A DNA stretch of 64,000 nucleotides from positions 139,485-203,484 of the forward strand of contig NZ_JBAPLU010000007.1 of NCBI RefSeq assembly GCF_037083825.1, given 5' to 3'. Shown here in pieces: positions 27,864-36,431 of the stretch. A program made the position numbers and the translations under genes. Each line of letters begins with the position of its first letter. Within the stretch, counting starts at the first letter, position 1. The notes below the pieces were generated by a model. It was not told the origin of the DNA and searched no databases. It saw only the letters and a program-made list of their open reading frames with translations. Origin of the DNA: Klenkia sesuvii. Its GTDB lineage: Bacteria; Actinomycetota; Actinomycetes; Mycobacteriales; Geodermatophilaceae.

Positions 27864-28034
27864 TCAGGAGGCGAGGCGGAGGGCGCGGCGCTCCGACCGG
27901 GCCCACACGCCGAACCGCTCGTCCACCAGCGCCTCGGTCAGGCAGTCGCCCTGGAGCCGGCAACGACCCGCGCACCCGCAGCCCTCGACGTCGTCGAGCT
28001 CGGGGCGGTGGGCGTGGGCAGTGGTGCGGGTCAT
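27864..28034 (-). CDS. Very short WhiB-like cysteine protein
   Basis: 56 residues from the ATG at 28034, with GAGGAG eight bases upstream. Four Cys (19, 21, 25, 31) are packed as C-x-C-x3-C-x5-C, followed by LTEALVDERFGVWARSERR. The last C-x5-C and the GVW turn match the C-terminal half of WhiB [4Fe-4S] proteins, but the distant first Cys, the C-x2-C spacing and the basic DNA-binding tail of standard WhiB are absent. It may bind a cluster without binding DNA. Confidence 0.6.
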   Translation of the reverse strand: MTRTTAHAHRPELDDVEGCGCAGRCRLQGDCLTEALVDERFGVWARSERRALRLAS

Positions 28035-28065
28035 CGGTAGCTCCTCGTGTTCGTGCTGGCACTCG

Positions 28066-28071
28066 AAGTTA
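28066..28071 (-). promoter_or_regulatory. -10 box TAACTT of the WhiB-like gene
   Basis: TAACTT on the minus strand about 32 bases before the ATG, inside the most AT-rich part of this gap. It gives a 25-base leader carrying GAGGAG. Confidence 0.4.
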
Positions 28072-28226
28072 CATCGAGGGGATTTGTCGATTCGTCGGCA
28101 AACGGTGACCAAGCCGTACCGACATGCGGTCAGCTCCCGCCACCAGCGTGGACGCGTCGCCGTGGCGCCGTCCACGCGTCGTCCCGGGCGTCGTCGGAGC
28201 GCCGCCCCACGGGGCCGCGGGACGAC

Positions 28227-28262
28227 GACGGCCCCCGACCTCGGTGGAGGTCGGGGGCCGTC
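28227..28262 (-). terminator. Terminator hairpin after glnA1
   Basis: A perfect 16-bp stem (28227-28242 with 28247-28262) and GGTG loop, 13 bases after the glnA1 stop. There is no U-run, as is common for actinobacterial terminators. Confidence 0.75.
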
Positions 28263-28275
28263 GGGTGCCGGTGGC

Positions 28276-29712
<1,437 letters not shown>

Positions 29713-29746
29713 CGATCCTCCGGGAGTGGGCGGGCGGCCGACAGGC

Positions 29747-29752
29747 ACGCTA
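29747..29752 (-). promoter_or_regulatory. -10 box TAGCGT of glnA1
   Basis: TAGCGT on the minus strand, 34 bases before the glnA1 ATG, with the GlnR half-site array ending about 10 bases further upstream. It would start the transcript near 29740. Confidence 0.45.
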
Positions 29753-29762
29753 GGAGCGGGCG

Positions 29763-29800
29763 GTTGCCCCCCGGTGTCCCGCATGTTTCCGTGCGGTAAC
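29763..29800 (-). promoter_or_regulatory. GlnR box of glnA1
   Basis: Minus strand reads GTTAC-n6-GAAAC-n6-GACAC-n6-GCAAC, all four half-sites at exact six-base spacing. The first pair matches the GlnR consensus gTnAC-n6-GaAAC perfectly; the second pair is degenerate. It sits upstream of the -10, where an activator would bind. GlnR is the nitrogen-response regulator of many actinobacteria. The gene for GlnR itself is not in the window. Confidence 0.75.
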
Positions 29801-29822
29801 ACCGGCCCCGGCGTGTCGTCAC

Positions 29823-29828
29823 TACCCT
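29823..29828 (+). promoter_or_regulatory. -10 box TACCCT for leaderless RDD gene
   Basis: TACCCT ends six bases before the ATG at 29835. It lies just outside the GlnR array of the divergent glnA1, so GlnR could touch both promoters. Confidence 0.5.
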
Positions 29829-29834
29829 GACGGC

Positions 29835-30254
29835 ATGGTCAGGGACGGGTCCTCACCCTCTCAGGGGCGCGCGCGGGGGGCGGCACTGGGGCTGCCGGCC
29901 GACGGGCCGGGGTCCATCGCGCCGTTCGGCACCCGGGCGGTCGCCTTCGTCGTGGACGCCGTGCTGTCCGCCGTCGTCGCGGCCGCCGTGGTGCAGGGCA
30001 TCCCGCAGAACTGGAGCCTGCTCTCGTTCGGCCTCATCACCGTGGCGTCGCTGGTGCTGGTCGGCCGGACGCCCGGCCAGGCACTGCTCAAGCTGCAGCT
30101 GGCCCACCCGCGCCAGGGCGAGCGGGTGGCCCTGTGGCGGGCCGTGGTCCGCACCGGGCTGTTGATGCTGCTGGTGCCGGCCCTGGTGGTGGACGGCGAC
30201 GGGCGCGGGCTGCACGACCGGCTGACCTCCACCGCCGTCATCCGGTCGGTCTGA
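29835..30254 (+). CDS. RDD family membrane protein
   Basis: 139 residues with three hydrophobic segments (about 35-53, 57-75, 105-120). Family marks are the Arg and Asp pair in TRAVAFVVDAVLS, GRTPGQALLKLQL, and DGRGLHDRLTST. RDD proteins are small membrane proteins of mostly unknown role, with some linked to ion or compatible-solute transport. Leaderless start. Divergent from glnA1 and convergent with the aminotransferase; this neighbour relation to glnA1 is usual in actinobacteria. Confidence 0.85.
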   Translation: MVRDGSSPSQGRARGAALGLPADGPGSIAPFGTRAVAFVVDAVLSAVVAAAVVQGIPQNWSLLSFGLITVASLVLVGRTPGQALLKLQLAHPRQGERVALWRAVVRTGLLMLLVPALVVDGDGRGLHDRLTSTAVIRSV

Positions 30255-30256
30255 CC

Positions 30257-30295
30257 CCACGCGCGTGGTGACCCACCCGCCGCGGTGGGGCGGGT
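30257..30295. terminator. Double hairpin between convergent genes
   Basis: Palindrome CCACGCGCGTGG (30257-30268) followed by a 7-bp stem ACCCGCC/GGCGGGT (30275-30281 with 30289-30295). Placed between two convergent stops, it can serve both. Confidence 0.5.
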
Positions 30296-30305
30296 AGGTC
30301 GGCGG

Positions 30306-31433
30306 TCAGCGGCGCGCCGCAGCCACGGCCTCGGCCAGCCGCCGGACGCCGGAGTCGACGTCGCCCACCTGCACGGCGGAGTAGGCCAGCCGGAAGGAGT
30401 TCTCGCCGCCCTCCAGGAGGAAGTCGGTGCCCGGCACGATGGCCACGCCGCGGTCGGCGGCCTCGGCCACGATGCGGGCGACGTCGTGGCCCTCGTCCGC
30501 TGGCAGCGACACCCACAGGAAGTAGCCGCCCTCCGGCCGCCGGAACGACGCCTGCGGCAGGTGCTCCCGCAGGGCCCGGTCGAGCTCTGCGACCCGCTCG
30601 CCGAGGGCGCTCTTCACCCGCTCCAGCGCGGTCGGGAACCGGGACCCGGTGAGGTAGGCGTGCACGATGCCCTGCGCGACCATGTTCGGCGCGATGTAGG
30701 TCCCCGTGGCGCGGACGCGGACCCGGTCGATGATCGCCGGCGGCCCCACCAGGTACCCCACCCGGATGCCCGGGCAGATGGTCTTGGAGAACGAGCAGGC
30801 GTAGACCACGTGCTCGCTGCCCGCTCCGCCGTCGAGCTCGAGCATGCGGGGGAGAGGCTCGCCGCTGAAGCGCACGTCGACGTAGGGGTCGTCCTCGAAC
30901 ACGACGAAGTCGTGCTCCCGGGCCAGCTCCAGCAGCCGCTCGCGCTTGGCGCGGGACAGCGTGTAGCCCGCCGGGTTCTGGAAGGTGGGGATGACGTGCA
31001 CCAGCGATGGCCGCACGCCGTCGGCCAGCAGCGCGGCGACCTCCTCGACGGCGATGCCGTCCTCCTCAAGCGTCACCAGCCGGACGTCGGCGCCGCGCTC
31101 GCGCAGCCCCAGCAGCGTGCGGTCGTAGGTGGGGCGCTCGGCCAGCACCGTGGTGCCGGGGGTCACCAGCTCGTCGAACAGGAACGCGTCGGCCTGCATC
31201 GAGCCGTTGGTCACCAGGACGTGCTCGACGGGGACGTCGTGCTTGGCGGCGATCCAGGCCCGCAGCGGCAGGTAGCCCACCGCCGTGCCGTAGCCGGTGA
31301 GCCCGGCCGGGTCGGCGGCGAACGCGTCGTGGGCAGCCTGCTGCAGACCCTCGACGTCGACGATGTCGACCGAGGGCGCCCCCCGGGCGAAGGACACCGG
31401 GCGCACGGCGGCGTCCTGCACGTCGGCGCTCAC
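30306..31433 (-). CDS. PLP-dependent aminotransferase, class I/II
   Basis: 375 residues, a fold-type I aminotransferase resembling the MocR/LysN group but without the HTH domain. Seen: LVTNGSMQADAFLFDELV, VHVIPTFQNPAGYTLS, FEDDPYVDVRF, and the lysine loop YACSFSKTICPGIRVGYL, whose SFSKT Lys binds PLP. Substrate not clear; 2-aminoadipate or aromatic amino acids are typical for the group. The GTG start overlaps the DUF4191 stop (GTGA), so it is translated with that gene. Confidence 0.85.
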   Translation of the reverse strand: MSADVQDAAVRPVSFARGAPSVDIVDVEGLQQAAHDAFAADPAGLTGYGTAVGYLPLRAWIAAKHDVPVEHVLVTNGSMQADAFLFDELVTPGTTVLAERPTYDRTLLGLRERGADVRLVTLEEDGIAVEEVAALLADGVRPSLVHVIPTFQNPAGYTLSRAKRERLLELAREHDFVVFEDDPYVDVRFSGEPLPRMLELDGGAGSEHVVYACSFSKTICPGIRVGYLVGPPAIIDRVRVRATGTYIAPNMVAQGIVHAYLTGSRFPTALERVKSALGERVAELDRALREHLPQASFRRPEGGYFLWVSLPADEGHDVARIVAEAADRGVAIVPGTDFLLEGGENSFRLAYSAVQVGDVDSGVRRLAEAVAAARR

Positions 31434-32233
31434 CGGCGGCGCATCTGACGCTGGCTGACCGTCATCTGGCGACCGCCCGGCATCGGCCCGCCGGGGATGG
31501 GCATGCGGGCGCCGCCGAGGGCGGCCATGCGCTTGCCGAGGCTGTTGACCTCGGCGCCGTCGAGGTTGCGCGGCAGCTTCATCACGTGCGAGGACAGCTT
31601 CTTCAGGGGCACCTGGCCCTCGGCGTCACCGACGGTGATGTCGTAGATCGGGGTGTCGCCGACCACCTTGGCGATGCGGCGCTTCTCCTGCGCGATGAGT
31701 GGCCGCACCCGCTGCGGTGCGCCCTCGGCGACCAGGATGATGCCGGGGCGGCCCAGCACGCGGTGCACGGCGTCCAGCTGCGGGGTGCCGGCCACGCCGG
31801 AGGACACCCGCCAGTCGCCCCGCATGCCCTCGAGCACCCAGGCCGCGGCGCCGGGCTGGCCCTCCACCTGGCGGTAGGCCGAACCCTGCGCGCGGCGGCT
31901 GAACACCACCAGCGCGGCCAGCAGGCCCAGCAGGACGGCGATGGGCAGGAACAGCAGGGGCGCGTTGAACAGGATCGCGACCAGCTCGACGACCGCGGCC
32001 ACCACCACGAAGGCGATGAGCATGACCCAGGGCAGCTTCGGGTCGTTCTTCCGGGTGAGCGTGTAGGCCTGCTTGATCTGGCCCAGCGAGGTCGTGAACT
32101 TCTTCCAGCGACCGACCTTGGGCTTGCCGTCCTTGCCCAGCTTCGCCTTCTCGCCCTTGCCGGCGGCGGTGGCGCCCTTGCCGGTCTTCGTCGACGGGGG
32201 AGGGGACGCGTCTGCGGGCTTGCTGCGGGCCAT
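31430..32233 (-). CDS. DUF4191 membrane protein
   Basis: 267 residues. A Lys-rich N-terminus (about 1-45) precedes two hydrophobic segments (about 70-90 and 93-110), then a cytosolic domain (GRPGIILVAEGAPQRVRPLIAQEKRR) and a Met/Gly/Pro-rich tail. DUF4191 proteins sit beside lipA throughout actinobacteria, and their role is unknown; the linkage hints at lipoate or envelope biology. A TATCCT box six bases before the ATG suggests a leaderless transcript. Confidence 0.85.
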   Translation of the reverse strand: MARSKPADASPPPSTKTGKGATAAGKGEKAKLGKDGKPKVGRWKKFTTSLGQIKQAYTLTRKNDPKLPWVMLIAFVVVAAVVELVAILFNAPLLFLPIAVLLGLLAALVVFSRRAQGSAYRQVEGQPGAAAWVLEGMRGDWRVSSGVAGTPQLDAVHRVLGRPGIILVAEGAPQRVRPLIAQEKRRIAKVVGDTPIYDITVGDAEGQVPLKKLSSHVMKLPRNLDGAEVNSLGKRMAALGGARMPIPGGPMPGGRQMTVSQRQMRRR

Positions 32234-32239
32234 GGCCTG

Positions 32240-32245
32240 AGGATA
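32240..32245 (-). promoter_or_regulatory. -10 box TATCCT for leaderless DUF4191 gene
   Basis: TATCCT on the minus strand, six bases before the ATG at 32233, immediately after the lipA terminator hairpin. Confidence 0.5.
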
Positions 32246-32249
32246 CGGC

Positions 32250-32278
32250 CCCGCACCGACAGACCGTGCCGGTGCGGG
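32250..32278 (-). terminator. Terminator hairpin after lipA
   Basis: A 9-bp stem CCCGCACCG (32250-32258) with CGGTGCGGG (32270-32278), starting seven bases after the lipA stop. Confidence 0.6.
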
Positions 32279-32284
32279 ACCGTC

Positions 32285-33229
32285 TCAGACGGCCGGCGTC
32301 AGCCCCCGTGCCGCGACGGCCTGCTGGTAGAGCCGGCCCGCGCGGTAGGAGCTGCGCACCAGCGGGCCGGCCAGCACGCCCGGGAAGCCGATCTCCTCGG
32401 CCTGCGCTGCGAAGTCGACGAACTCCTGCGGCTTGACCCAGCGGACGACGGGGTGGTGCCGGGGGCTGGGGCGCAGGTACTGGGTGATGGTCAGCAGGTC
32501 GCAACCGGCGTCGTGCAGGGCCTGCATGGTCTCGGTGACCTCGTGCGGCTCCTCGCCCATGCCCAGGATGAGGTTGGACTTGGTGACCAGGCCGGCCTCG
32601 CGGGCGGCGGTGATGACCGCCAGCGACCGCTCGAACCGGAAGCCCGGGCGGATGCGCTTGAAGATGCGCGGCACGGTCTCGACGTTGTGGGCGAGCACTT
32701 CGGGCCGGGAGGAGAAGACCTCGGCGAGCTGGTCGGGGTCGGCGTTGAAGTCGGGGATGAGCAGCTCGACGCCGCACCCGGGCACGGCCGCGTGGATCTG
32801 GCGGACGGTCTCGGCGTACAGCCAGGCGCCGCCGTCGGGCAGGTCGTCGCGGGCGACCCCGGTGACGGTGGCGTACTTCAGCGCCATGGTGGCGACGCTC
32901 TCGGCCACACGGCGGGGCTCGTCGCGGTCGAAGTCGGCGGGCTTGCCGGTGTCGATCTGGCAGAAGTCGCACCGGCGGGTGCACTGGTCGCCGCCGATGA
33001 GGAACGTGGCCTCGCGGTCCTCCCAGCACTCGTAGATGTTGGGGCAGCCCGCCTCCTCGCACACGGTGTGCAGGCCCTCGCGCTTGACCAGCGACCTGAG
33101 CTCGGTGTACTCGGGCCCGGTCTTGAGCCGCGTCTTGATCCAGTCGGGTTTGCGCTCGATCGGGGTCTGGGAGTTGCGGACCTCCAGGCGCAGCAGCTTG
33201 CGGCCGGCCGGCTCGATCGTGGCGCTCAT
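32285..33229 (-). CDS. lipA: Lipoyl synthase
   Basis: 314 residues from the ATG at 33229. Radical SAM enzyme that inserts two sulfurs into octanoyl groups on lipoyl domains. Both cluster motifs are intact: the auxiliary cluster CEEAGCPNIYEC (Cys 57, 62, 68) and the radical SAM cluster CTRRCDFC (Cys 83, 87, 90). The conserved C-terminal RSSYRAG is present. A TACCTT box seven bases before the ATG suggests a leaderless mRNA. Its substrate protein SucB is encoded at 45769 and the octanoyltransferase LipB at 40912. Confidence 0.96.
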   Translation of the reverse strand: MSATIEPAGRKLLRLEVRNSQTPIERKPDWIKTRLKTGPEYTELRSLVKREGLHTVCEEAGCPNIYECWEDREATFLIGGDQCTRRCDFCQIDTGKPADFDRDEPRRVAESVATMALKYATVTGVARDDLPDGGAWLYAETVRQIHAAVPGCGVELLIPDFNADPDQLAEVFSSRPEVLAHNVETVPRIFKRIRPGFRFERSLAVITAAREAGLVTKSNLILGMGEEPHEVTETMQALHDAGCDLLTITQYLRPSPRHHPVVRWVKPQEFVDFAAQAEEIGFPGVLAGPLVRSSYRAGRLYQQAVAARGLTPAV

Positions 33230-33236
33230 GATCCCC

Positions 33237-33242
33237 AAGGTA
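33237..33242 (-). promoter_or_regulatory. -10 box TACCTT for leaderless lipA
   Basis: TACCTT on the minus strand, exactly seven bases before the lipA ATG. This decides the start at 33229 over an upstream TTG. Confidence 0.55.
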
Positions 33243-33246
33243 CGCG

Positions 33247-33287
33247 CCGAGGGGGCGCCCCGGCGGTCGGCCGGGACGCCCCCTCGG
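33247..33287 (-). terminator. Strong terminator hairpin upstream of lipA
   Basis: Outer 11-bp stem CCGAGGGGGCG/CGCCCCCTCGG (33247-33257 with 33277-33287), continued by an inner 6-bp stem CCCGGC/GCCGGG. It ends the alanine-rich gene transcript just before the lipA promoter. Confidence 0.7.
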
Positions 33288-33316
33288 GGAGCGGTGCTGC
33301 TGGTCGCAGCGGGTGG

Positions 33317-34735
33317 CTACTGGTCGCCGTCGCGGCCGAGCGGGGGCTTGTCGAGCGTCTCCTCCGACGGCACGTGGTTGACCTGCGGGGCGGCGTCGGG
33401 CGACTCCGACTGCGTGTCGTGGTGCTTGCCGTCGCGCCAGCCGAGGTCGGTGCTCTTCGGGGTCGCGTCACCGGGGGCGTCCTCGGCGGTGGACACGGCC
33501 GCGCCGCCGTCGGTGGGCTCGACCGTGGGGTCGGCGGGGGTCTCGGCGGGGGTGTCGGAGCTGCTGGGCACGGGGTCCTCCCGGTAGGTGGGCACCGGCC
33601 CGTCGCCGGTGGGAGCGGGGGTCCACGGGTCGTCGGCCGCGGTGGCCCGGCGGACGACGGCGAACGCAGCACCGCCGACGCCCAGGGCCAGCAGCAGCCA
33701 CGGCCACCGGCGAGGCTTCTTCTCCACGCCGACGCGCTGGGCCAGGTCGTGCGTGGTCGCCGCGGTCTGCTTGCGGGTGTCGCGGGCCGCCTTCTGCGCG
33801 GCCTTGGCCAGCTCCCGGCGCCGCTTCTCGGCCTTCTTCGACAGCTTGTCGGCCTTCTTGGTTACGGTCTTGCGGTTGCTCTCGGCGGCCGACCGCAGCT
33901 CGGCGACCCGGGCAGCAGCCAGGTCGCGGGCGGCCTCGGCGGCCGAGACCGCGTCGGACCGGCCGGCCTTCGCCTGCTTCTTCACGGCCTTGGCCTGCGC
34001 GGCGGCATCCTTCTGCAGCTGCGCGGAGCGCTTCGCGGCCTGCTTGCGCGCGGTGCGGGTGCGCTTGCCGCCCTCCTCGGCGGCCGCGGCCACGGTGCCA
34101 CCGGCTGCGGCGGCGGCCGAGGCCAGCTCGGCACGACGGTGCTCGAGCTCACCGCGGGCGGTCTCCAGGCTCGCGACGACGGTCCCGCGGGCGTTGTGCA
34201 GCGCGGGGGCGGCGGCGTCGCGGACGGCCTCCAGGCGCGGGCCGACCGCTGCCTGCACCCGCGGCGCGACGTCCTTCTCCAGCGTCTTCTGCGCGCTCTT
34301 GGCCGCCTCGGCCAGGCGGGGGGCGGCGGTGTCGCGAGCCTCGACCAGCTTCGGACCGGCCGTGGCGACGGCGGTGGCCACCCCGGCAGCCGCGGCGTCG
34401 CGGGCTGCCTCCAGCCGGGGGACGACGTCCTTCTCGTAGACCTTCTGCGCGTTCTTCAGCTGCGGGGCCAGGGACTTCTGCGCGGCCTCCAGGCGCGGCT
34501 CGAGCGCGTCGCGGGCCGCCTCGAGCCGCGGCGACACCGCAGCGACCGCGGCCTCGAGGCGGGGGGCGACGTCCTTCTCGAGCGTCTTCTGCGCGGACTT
34601 CGCGGCTGCCTCGTAGCGCGGCCCGAGGTGCTCGGCAGTGGCCCGGCCCGCCTCGTTGACCGCCGAACCGAAGTGCGCGAGGCCCTCCTGCAGTTCTGCG
34701 CCGATGACCTGGGCATGGCTCTTCTTGCGGAACAC
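33317..34735 (-). CDS. Alanine-rich amphipathic-repeat protein with C-terminal membrane segment
   Basis: 472 residues from the GTG at 34735, chosen for GGAGGT nine bases upstream. Residues 15-330 are almost entirely helix-forming, with repeated units such as KSAQKTLEKDVAPR (twice), APRLEAA and ARDAAAP, patterned like apolipoprotein or LEA-type amphipathic helices. A basic, Lys-rich coiled region follows, then one membrane segment (PWLLLALGVGGAAFAVV, near 340-360) and an acidic, Pro-rich tail. No enzyme domain. It probably lies along or tethers to the membrane; the function is unknown. Confidence 0.75.
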   Translation of the reverse strand: MFRKKSHAQVIGAELQEGLAHFGSAVNEAGRATAEHLGPRYEAAAKSAQKTLEKDVAPRLEAAVAAVSPRLEAARDALEPRLEAAQKSLAPQLKNAQKVYEKDVVPRLEAARDAAAAGVATAVATAGPKLVEARDTAAPRLAEAAKSAQKTLEKDVAPRVQAAVGPRLEAVRDAAAPALHNARGTVVASLETARGELEHRRAELASAAAAAGGTVAAAAEEGGKRTRTARKQAAKRSAQLQKDAAAQAKAVKKQAKAGRSDAVSAAEAARDLAAARVAELRSAAESNRKTVTKKADKLSKKAEKRRRELAKAAQKAARDTRKQTAATTHDLAQRVGVEKKPRRWPWLLLALGVGGAAFAVVRRATAADDPWTPAPTGDGPVPTYREDPVPSSSDTPAETPADPTVEPTDGGAAVSTAEDAPGDATPKSTDLGWRDGKHHDTQSESPDAAPQVNHVPSEETLDKPPLGRDGDQ

Positions 34736-34854
34736 GAACGCACCTCCGAGTTGATCGTCTCGGCGGCCATCCTGCCCGCAACGTGGGCTGCCCACACCCT
34801 GAACTCCCGAGGGTGTGACCTGCGGCGCGGTGCCGGACCTGCCAGCCTGGCCGC

Positions 34855-35784
34855 ATGCAGCTGCGCGTGTTCACCGAGCCCCAGCAGGGCGCCACCTACG
34901 ACGACCTGCTCGCCGTGGCCCGCCGGGCCGAGGAGACCGGGTTCGACGCCTTCTTCCGCTCCGACCACTACCTGGCCATGGGCGGGGACGGGCTGCCCGG
35001 CCCCACCGACGCATGGGTCACCCTCGCCGGCCTGGCGCGGGAGACCAGCACCATCCGGCTGGGCACCCTCATGACGGCCGGTACCTTCCGGCTGCCCGGG
35101 CCGCTGGCGATCTCGGTGGCCCAGGTGGACCAGATGAGCGGCGGCCGGGTCGAGCTCGGGCTGGGGTCGGGGTGGTTAGAGGCCGAGCACTCCGCGTACG
35201 GCATCCCGTTCCCGGCGCTGGGCGAGCGGTTCGACCGGTACGCCGAGCAGCTGGCCGTGGTCACCGGCCTCTGGTCGACGCCGGTCGGGGAGACCTTCTC
35301 CTTCGCCGGTCAGCACTACACGGTCACCGACTCCCCGGCGTTGCCCAAGCCGGTCCAGGCCGGGGGCATCCCGGTGCTCGTCGGAGGACGCGGTGCGCAG
35401 CGCACCCCGGCACTGGCGGCGCGGTACGCCAGCGAGTTCAACACCCCGTTCACCTCGGCCGCCGATGCGGCCGGGCTCTTCGACCGGGTGCGCACGGCCT
35501 GCTCGGACGTCGGGCGCGACCCGGCGACCATGACGCTCAGCTCCGCGCTGGTGCTCTGCGTCGGGGCCTCCGACGCCGAGCTGACCCGCCGGGCGGCGGC
35601 CATCGGCCGCGACCTGGACGAGCTGGTGGCGAACGGGGTCGCCGGGTCGCCGGCCCAGGCGGTGGACACCCTGGGCCGGTTCGCCGAGGCCGGGGCCACC
35701 CGGGTCTACCTGCAGGTGCTCGACCTGGCCGACCTGGACCACCTCGACCTCGTCGCCGCCGAGGTGGCCCCGCAGCTCGGGTAG
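34855..35784 (+). CDS. LLM-class F420-dependent oxidoreductase
   Basis: 309 residues, bacterial luciferase-like TIM barrel. Seen: FRSDHYLAMGG, RLGTLMTAGTFRLPGPLAISVAQVD and GRVELGLGSGWLEAEHSAYG, close to the TIGR03560-type F420 subgroup. It likely transfers hydride from F420H2 to an unknown substrate. Divergent from the alanine-rich gene; converges on the DinB-like gene with a three-base gap. No usable SD precedes the ATG, so a leaderless start is possible (CAGCCT six bases upstream is a weak -10). Confidence 0.83.
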   Translation: MQLRVFTEPQQGATYDDLLAVARRAEETGFDAFFRSDHYLAMGGDGLPGPTDAWVTLAGLARETSTIRLGTLMTAGTFRLPGPLAISVAQVDQMSGGRVELGLGSGWLEAEHSAYGIPFPALGERFDRYAEQLAVVTGLWSTPVGETFSFAGQHYTVTDSPALPKPVQAGGIPVLVGGRGAQRTPALAARYASEFNTPFTSAADAAGLFDRVRTACSDVGRDPATMTLSSALVLCVGASDAELTRRAAAIGRDLDELVANGVAGSPAQAVDTLGRFAEAGATRVYLQVLDLADLDHLDLVAAEVAPQLG

Positions 35785-35787
35785 CGG

Positions 35788-36369
35788 TCAGGGGGTCCAG
35801 CCGGGGTCGCGGCCCAGCCAGGCCACCAGTTGCTCGAGCGGGGTGGCGTCGGCCGGGGCGGGCACCTCGTCGCCGAACGGGAACTCGGCGGGGCGGACCC
35901 CCGGCGGGAGGATCCGTCGGGACGGCGCCGCCCCGGCGGCCACCACCTCGTCGGCCACCTCGACCCGACGGCCGAGGGCGACGCCGAGGTCCCAGGCGTG
36001 GGTGAGCACCTCGCCGGTGTAGGTGGCCAGCAGCGCGCGACCGGGCATCGGGCCGGCCGGGTGGGTCAGGGTGCGGTCGAGCAGGTCGGGGTCGGACCAG
36101 ACGGCGAGGGCGTCGTCGGCGGCGTCGGTCAGCGCGGCGTCGACGTCGGGGACGTCGGTGGTGACGTGCGGCAGTTCGAACGGCGCGCCGCCGCGGCCGA
36201 CGTGGGCCACCCGGCGGAGGACGGCCAGGAGGTGGCCGCGCAGCGTGGCCACGTCGAACTCCGCGCAGGGGGTGGGCCGGTGCAGGTCGTCGGCCGGCAC
36301 GTGCTGGGCCACCGGGAGGGCGGCGTGGACGGCGGCGGTGAAGGCGGGGCGGGGGTCGGTGTCGGTCAT
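35788..36369 (-). CDS. TIGR03086-type metal-binding protein (DinB/maleylpyruvate isomerase-like)
   Basis: 193 residues. Text typical for the family: LHRPTPCAEFDVATLRGHLLAVLRR near 30-55, and LLATYTGEVLTHAWDLGVALGR near 115-135, where the His residues form the metal site of the four-helix DinB-like fold. Some members act in mycothiol-dependent reactions; the substrate here is unknown. Divergent from the WYL regulator at 36432 with a 62-base gap, so control by that regulator is plausible. Confidence 0.82.
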   Translation of the reverse strand: MTDTDPRPAFTAAVHAALPVAQHVPADDLHRPTPCAEFDVATLRGHLLAVLRRVAHVGRGGAPFELPHVTTDVPDVDAALTDAADDALAVWSDPDLLDRTLTHPAGPMPGRALLATYTGEVLTHAWDLGVALGRRVEVADEVVAAGAAPSRRILPPGVRPAEFPFGDEVPAPADATPLEQLVAWLGRDPGWTP

Positions 36370-36431
36370 GCACCCACCATCGCGGGTGAAGTGGCCACCC
36401 TCTGACCGCTTCTGCGAGCAGAATCCCCGAC

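Noticed and set aside
31586..35074. Plus-strand frame of over 1100 codons across DUF4191, lipA and the Ala-rich gene
   Set aside because: It crosses three real minus-strand genes and two terminators and has no recognisable protein sequence.
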